64,000 bases of DNA from Pokkaliibacter plantistimulans. GTDB lineage: Bacteria > Pseudomonadota > Gammaproteobacteria > Pseudomonadales > Balneatricaceae. Where the stretch lies: contig NZ_CP177354.1 of the NCBI RefSeq assembly GCF_046844695.1, positions 682,001-746,000 of the forward strand. The letters are read 5' to 3'. Position numbers and translations under genes: made by a program. Below, piece after piece: positions 60,874 through 64,000 of the stretch. The notes under the pieces are model-generated. The model was not told where the DNA came from, ran no database searches, and saw nothing but the letters and a program-made list of their open reading frames with translations. How positions within the stretch are numbered: position 1 is the first letter of the stretch; the number at the start of each line of letters is the position of its first letter.

Positions 60874-62388
60874 ATGCCACATCAATACATCAAGAAAATC
60901 CTGACCTCGCGGGTCTATGAAGCCGCGGTGGAAACGCCCCTCGATGAAGCTCCCAATCTCAGCGGCAAGCTGAAGAACCGTGTGCTGCTCAAACGTGAAG
61001 ACCTGCAGCCGGTGTTCTCCTTCAAGATTCGTGGTGCCTACAACAAGCTGGCCAACCTGACCGACGACGAGCGTGCCCGTGGCGTGATCTGTGCTTCGGC
61101 CGGGAACCACGCGCAGGGGCTGGCAATGGCTGCCAGCCTGATGGGCGTCAAGGCCACCATCGTCATGCCCAAGCCGACACCGGATATCAAGGTCAATGCG
61201 GTCAAGGCCCGCGGCGGCAAGGCAGTACTGCACGGTGACACCTTCGACGAGGCCCTGGCCTATGCCCTCCGGCAGGTTGAGGAAAAGGGCTATGTGTTTA
61301 TTCACCCTTATGATGATCCCTACACCATTGCAGGTCAGGGAACGATCGGGATGGAGATTCTGCGCCAGGAATCCGGCCCGATTAACGCGATTTTTATCCC
61401 CGTCGGCGGAGGTGGCCTGGCGGCGGGGATTGCGGTCTACATTAAATACCTGCGTCCGGAGATCCGTATTATTGCGGTGGAATCGGAAGAATCAGCCTGT
61501 CTCAAGGCGGCGATGGAGGCAGGTGAGCGGGTAGTCCTGCCGCAGGTGGGTATTTTTGCCGACGGCATTGCCGTGGCACAGATTGGCGAGCACACCTTCG
61601 AGCTGTGCCGTCAGTATGTGGACGAGTTCATCACCGTCAGCACTGATGAAATCTGTGCGGCGATCAAGGATATCTTTGATGACACCCGTTCCATCACCGA
61701 GCCTGCCGGTGCAACAGCGCTGGCCGGTCTGAAGAAGTATGTGGCACGCGAAGGGATCGAAGGGGAAACCCTGATTGCGATCGACTCAGGTGCCAACATG
61801 AACTTCTCCCGTCTGCGCTATGTGGCCGAACGCACCGATCTGGGTGAGAAGAGCGAGGCACTGCTGGCGGTCAAACTGCCAGAGCGTCCCGGTAGCTTCC
61901 GCCAGTTCTGCATGACGCTGGGCAAGCGCAACGTCACCGAGTTCAACTACCGCTATGCCGATGCCAGCACGGCCCATGTCTTTGCCGGTATCAGTATCGG
62001 CAAGAACGGTCAGGGCAAGGATGAGCTGCTGCGCGACCTGCAGGACAACGGCTTTGAAGTGGTCGATCTCAGTGACGATGAAATGGCCAAGCTGCATATT
62101 CGCTATATGATCGGCGGTCAGGCGCGGGAGATCACCAATGAGGTGCTGTACCGTTTTGAGTTCCCCGAGCGGCCCGGTGCCTTGTTGCGCTTCCTCAACA
62201 AGTTCGGTCAGCGCTATAACGTTTCGATGTTCCACTACCGTAATCATGGCGCGGCCGATGGCCGGGTACTGGTGGGGATGCAGGTGGAGCCGGGCGAGCG
62301 TGAAGCCCTGCTGAAGTCGATGGATGAGCTGGGCTATCCCTACTGGGAAGTCACCGATAATCTGGCCTACAAGCTGTTCTTGCGTTAA
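60874..62388 (+). CDS. ilvA: Threonine ammonia-lyase, biosynthetic
   Basis: 504 residues (E. coli 514). PLP enzyme that converts threonine to 2-oxobutanoate, the first step to isoleucine. The PLP lysine is K51 in PVFSFKIRGAYN, and the glycine loop is VGGGGLAAG. Two ACT-like domains (about 325-400 and 420-495, each opening near PERPGS/PERPGA) give isoleucine/valine feedback control. AAGGAAA lies upstream. A strong terminator follows. Confidence 0.97.
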   Translation: MPHQYIKKILTSRVYEAAVETPLDEAPNLSGKLKNRVLLKREDLQPVFSFKIRGAYNKLANLTDDERARGVICASAGNHAQGLAMAASLMGVKATIVMPKPTPDIKVNAVKARGGKAVLHGDTFDEALAYALRQVEEKGYVFIHPYDDPYTIAGQGTIGMEILRQESGPINAIFIPVGGGGLAAGIAVYIKYLRPEIRIIAVESEESACLKAAMEAGERVVLPQVGIFADGIAVAQIGEHTFELCRQYVDEFITVSTDEICAAIKDIFDDTRSITEPAGATALAGLKKYVAREGIEGETLIAIDSGANMNFSRLRYVAERTDLGEKSEALLAVKLPERPGSFRQFCMTLGKRNVTEFNYRYADASTAHVFAGISIGKNGQGKDELLRDLQDNGFEVVDLSDDEMAKLHIRYMIGGQAREITNEVLYRFEFPERPGALLRFLNKFGQRYNVSMFHYRNHGAADGRVLVGMQVEPGEREALLKSMDELGYPYWEVTDNLAYKLFLR

Positions 62389-62421
62389 GTAGCAGCTATC
62401 AGGTTTTCATCGAGCAATAAG

Positions 62422-62447
62422 AATGGCGCCCACGGGCGCCATTTTTT
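62422..62447 (+). terminator. Rho-independent terminator after ilvA
   Basis: AATGGCGCC/GGCGCCATT, a 9-bp stem with loop CACG, directly followed by TTTTTT. It lies 33 bases after ilvA and before the convergent mtnD. Confidence 0.95.
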
Positions 62448-62466
62448 ATGGGTGGTGTTACGGCGC

Positions 62467-63009
62467 TCAGGCCAGCAGCGGGAAGCTGGCGGCGATGTCC
62501 GAACCGGTGAAGTGGGCGACCCAGCCTTCGGCATTGTTGAACAGACGGATAGCGGTAAACGTCGGTGCGCTGCCCATATCGAACCAGTGCGGGGTGTTCT
62601 CCGGTACGCTGATCAGGTCGTCCTTGCAGCACAGTACCTGATAGATACGGTCGCCGATGTGCAGGCAGAACAGTCCCTGACCGGCGACGAAAAAGCGGAC
62701 TTCATCTTCGCTGTGGCGATGCTCGCTGAGAAACTTCTGGCGGAATTCATCTTTCTGCGGGTGGTCGGGTTTCATGCTGACCACATCCACGGTGATATAG
62801 CCGTTCTCATCTTTCAGGCGCTGAATGTCGCTGGCATAGGCCGCCAGAATGTCATCATTGCTCATCTCTGCCGTGATGGGGGTGCTGGCATTCCAGCGCT
62901 CGAAGCGGACACCGGCTGCCTGCAGCAGTCCGGCAATCTCGGCACCGTCCTCGGTGTGCTGCAGAGGCTGGCCGGGCTGGTTATCAGCGAAGATAGTCAA
63001 AGCGCTCAT
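62467..63009 (-). CDS. mtnD: Acireductone dioxygenase
   Basis: 180 residues. Cupin enzyme of methionine salvage acting on 1,2-dihydroxy-3-keto-5-methylthiopentene. The metal ligands H97, H99, E103 and H141 are present (EHRHSEDEVRFFVAG ... NTPHWFD). It is in the same direction as mtnC and mtnB but 126 bases downstream of mtnC. Confidence 0.96.
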   Translation of the reverse strand: MSALTIFADNQPGQPLQHTEDGAEIAGLLQAAGVRFERWNASTPITAEMSNDDILAAYASDIQRLKDENGYITVDVVSMKPDHPQKDEFRQKFLSEHRHSEDEVRFFVAGQGLFCLHIGDRIYQVLCCKDDLISVPENTPHWFDMGSAPTFTAIRLFNNAEGWVAHFTGSDIAASFPLLA

Positions 63010-63067
63010 CAGGGTTCCTCAGGTTGGCGGGCAGTTGCGCCTGCAGGGCAGGCACACCGCCGTATAG

Positions 63068-63112
63068 TTATTCACAGTCCCCGCACCTTACCCGCTGCAG
63101 GGATTATCCACA
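63068..63112 (+). promoter_or_regulatory. Two DnaA-box sequences between mtnC and mtnD
   Basis: TTATTCACA (63068-63076) and the perfect TTATCCACA (63104-63112) lie in the 126-base gap between mtnC and mtnD. Spacing 36 bases, same orientation. Could influence mtnD transcription; not supported as an origin. Confidence 0.35.
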
Positions 63113-63135
63113 ACCCGTGCCACCGGGGCGGGCAG

Positions 63136-63864
63136 TTACTTGCAGGGGACCTCGGTAAAGTCAGTCGCAACCGGATGGCGGCCACTGGCAGGCTGGCCGT
63201 CACGACGCAGTTCACAGGTCTTCATCCCCGCTGCTCTGGCCGCATCCAGCTCTTCGGCAATGTCCGACAGGAACAGAATGCAGGGCGCCGGCAGATCAAT
63301 CTCGGCCTGAATCCGCTGATAGGCGACACGTTCGCGTTTGGCCCCGGTGGTGGTGTCGAAGTAGCCGCTGAACAGCGGGGTCAGGTCACCGAAGTCACTG
63401 AAGCCGAACAGCAGCTTCTGCGCCGGTACTGAACCTGAACTGAACACATACAGCTCGATCCCGGCTTGGTGCCAGCGCTGCAGATAGTCATGGGCATCAG
63501 TGTACAGATGGCCGGTAAAGTCGCCCTGACGGTAGCCCACGTCCCAGATCATGCCCTGCAATGTTTTCAGCGGTGTGACCTTACGGTCGTCCTCGATCCA
63601 GCGCAGCAGGACGCCGATCAGCGTCTCGGTATCGGCTTCCACCCAGCCAATCTCGCCCGCCACCAGCATCAGCTGATGTTTGACCTGCGGGTCGTCGGCA
63701 TGCTCGCGGACGAAGGCGGGCAGGTGCTCGGCGGCGTAGGGAAACAGCACATTCTTGACGAAACTGATATCGCTGGTGGTGCCTTCGATATCGGTCAGCA
63801 CTGCTGCGATGCCGATGTCTTCCAGCGCCAGAGGATCCAGATGGGGGGTATCAGACTGACTCAT
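63136..63864 (-). CDS. mtnC: Acireductone synthase (enolase-phosphatase E1)
   Basis: 242 residues. HAD-family enzyme of methionine salvage. Motif I is VLTDIEGTTSDISFVKNVLFPYA (about 17-39; the D-x-E-G-T-T form typical of MtnC), motif II YVFSSGS and motif III/IV ILFLSDIAEELDAARAAGM. It overlaps mtnB by 4 bases. Confidence 0.96.
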   Translation of the reverse strand: MSQSDTPHLDPLALEDIGIAAVLTDIEGTTSDISFVKNVLFPYAAEHLPAFVREHADDPQVKHQLMLVAGEIGWVEADTETLIGVLLRWIEDDRKVTPLKTLQGMIWDVGYRQGDFTGHLYTDAHDYLQRWHQAGIELYVFSSGSVPAQKLLFGFSDFGDLTPLFSGYFDTTTGAKRERVAYQRIQAEIDLPAPCILFLSDIAEELDAARAAGMKTCELRRDGQPASGRHPVATDFTEVPCK

Positions 63865-64000
63865 CCTCGTCCTCCGAGACGACGCATTTCCATTTCACAG
63901 GCAAACAGGAATTCCAGCCCTTCCAGATGGCGGCGGGCTTCATCAATGGTCTGGCCCCAGGCATAGAGGCCATGGCCGCGCACCAGCAGACCCCATTGCA
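63861..64000 (-). CDS. mtnB: Methylthioribulose-1-phosphate dehydratase, C-terminal part
   Basis: Only the last 45 codons are in the window; the gene continues past the right edge. The peptide includes GLLVRGHGLYAWGQTIDEAR, then RHLEGLEFLFACEMEMRRL, which is the class II aldolase-like end of MtnB with the zinc histidine in RGHGLY. It overlaps mtnC by ATGA, giving mtnBC coupling. Confidence 0.93.
   Translation of the reverse strand, partial: QWGLLVRGHGLYAWGQTIDEARRHLEGLEFLFACEMEMRRLGGRG

Overview
The window is a 64-kb stretch of a GC-rich gammaproteobacterial chromosome. The Pseudomonas/E. coli-type nuo gene order, a complete siaABCD cluster, an argP/argO pair and a bacterial-type ilvA, pyrC, rpiA and mtn set all suggest an aerobic member of the Oceanospirillales/Pseudomonadales area. 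That placement is inferred from gene content only. No rRNA, tRNA, CRISPR array, integrase or transposase gene was seen.

Layout. (1) 1-11190: NADH:quinone oxidoreductase operon from the end of nuoE through nuoN, closed by a strong terminator. (2) 11191-17295: small accessory genes: a DUF4328 membrane protein, two LysR regulators, two glutathione S-transferases, a bestrophin-like channel, and DUF1127 and DUF2917 proteins. (3) 17362-23339: two tandem, overlapping, paralogous genes for proteins of 986 and 1006 residues. Their conserved core carries the motif order of Cys/Met-metabolism type I PLP enzymes, including a SxxKY lysine motif. I do not recognise a described family, and this is the most novel item in the window. 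(4) 23428-27270: FMN reductase, a saccharopine-dehydrogenase-like/DUF2269/DoxX operon, an acetyltransferase and KptA. (5) 27248-30645: modEABC for molybdate uptake, with a ModE-type operator overlapping the start of modE. (6) 30898-35633: siaABCD, a phosphorelay controlling a diguanylate cyclase, followed by an unrecognised gene. (7) 35679-44462: ABC exporter, nitrilase/GNAT/ketosteroid-isomerase-like cluster, ghrA, a secreted protein, a LysR gene and argO/argP.

(8) 44477-52279: 16-bp tandem repeats, a MarR-controlled tripartite EmrAB-OMF efflux operon, then an M48 protease and lemA. (9) 52379-56834: a MITE-like repeat, DUF1244, a hydroxyisobutyrate-dehydrogenase-like enzyme, a second diguanylate cyclase and pyrC. 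(10) 57003-59938: a compact accessory island holding a DUF6973-like protein overlapping a lipoprotein gene (possible effector/immunity pair) and an AAA ATPase overlapping a DUF4276 TOPRIM-like gene (candidate defence pair). A second copy of the MITE-like repeat lies at its rpiA side. (11) 59937-64000: rpiA, ilvA and the methionine salvage genes mtnD, mtnC and the end of mtnB.

Functional themes are respiration (nuo), molybdenum cofactor supply (mod), c-di-GMP signalling (sia plus a second GGEEF protein), efflux, and amino acid/methylthioadenosine metabolism. Two accessory zones (17-23 kb and 57-60 kb) carry the least familiar biology.
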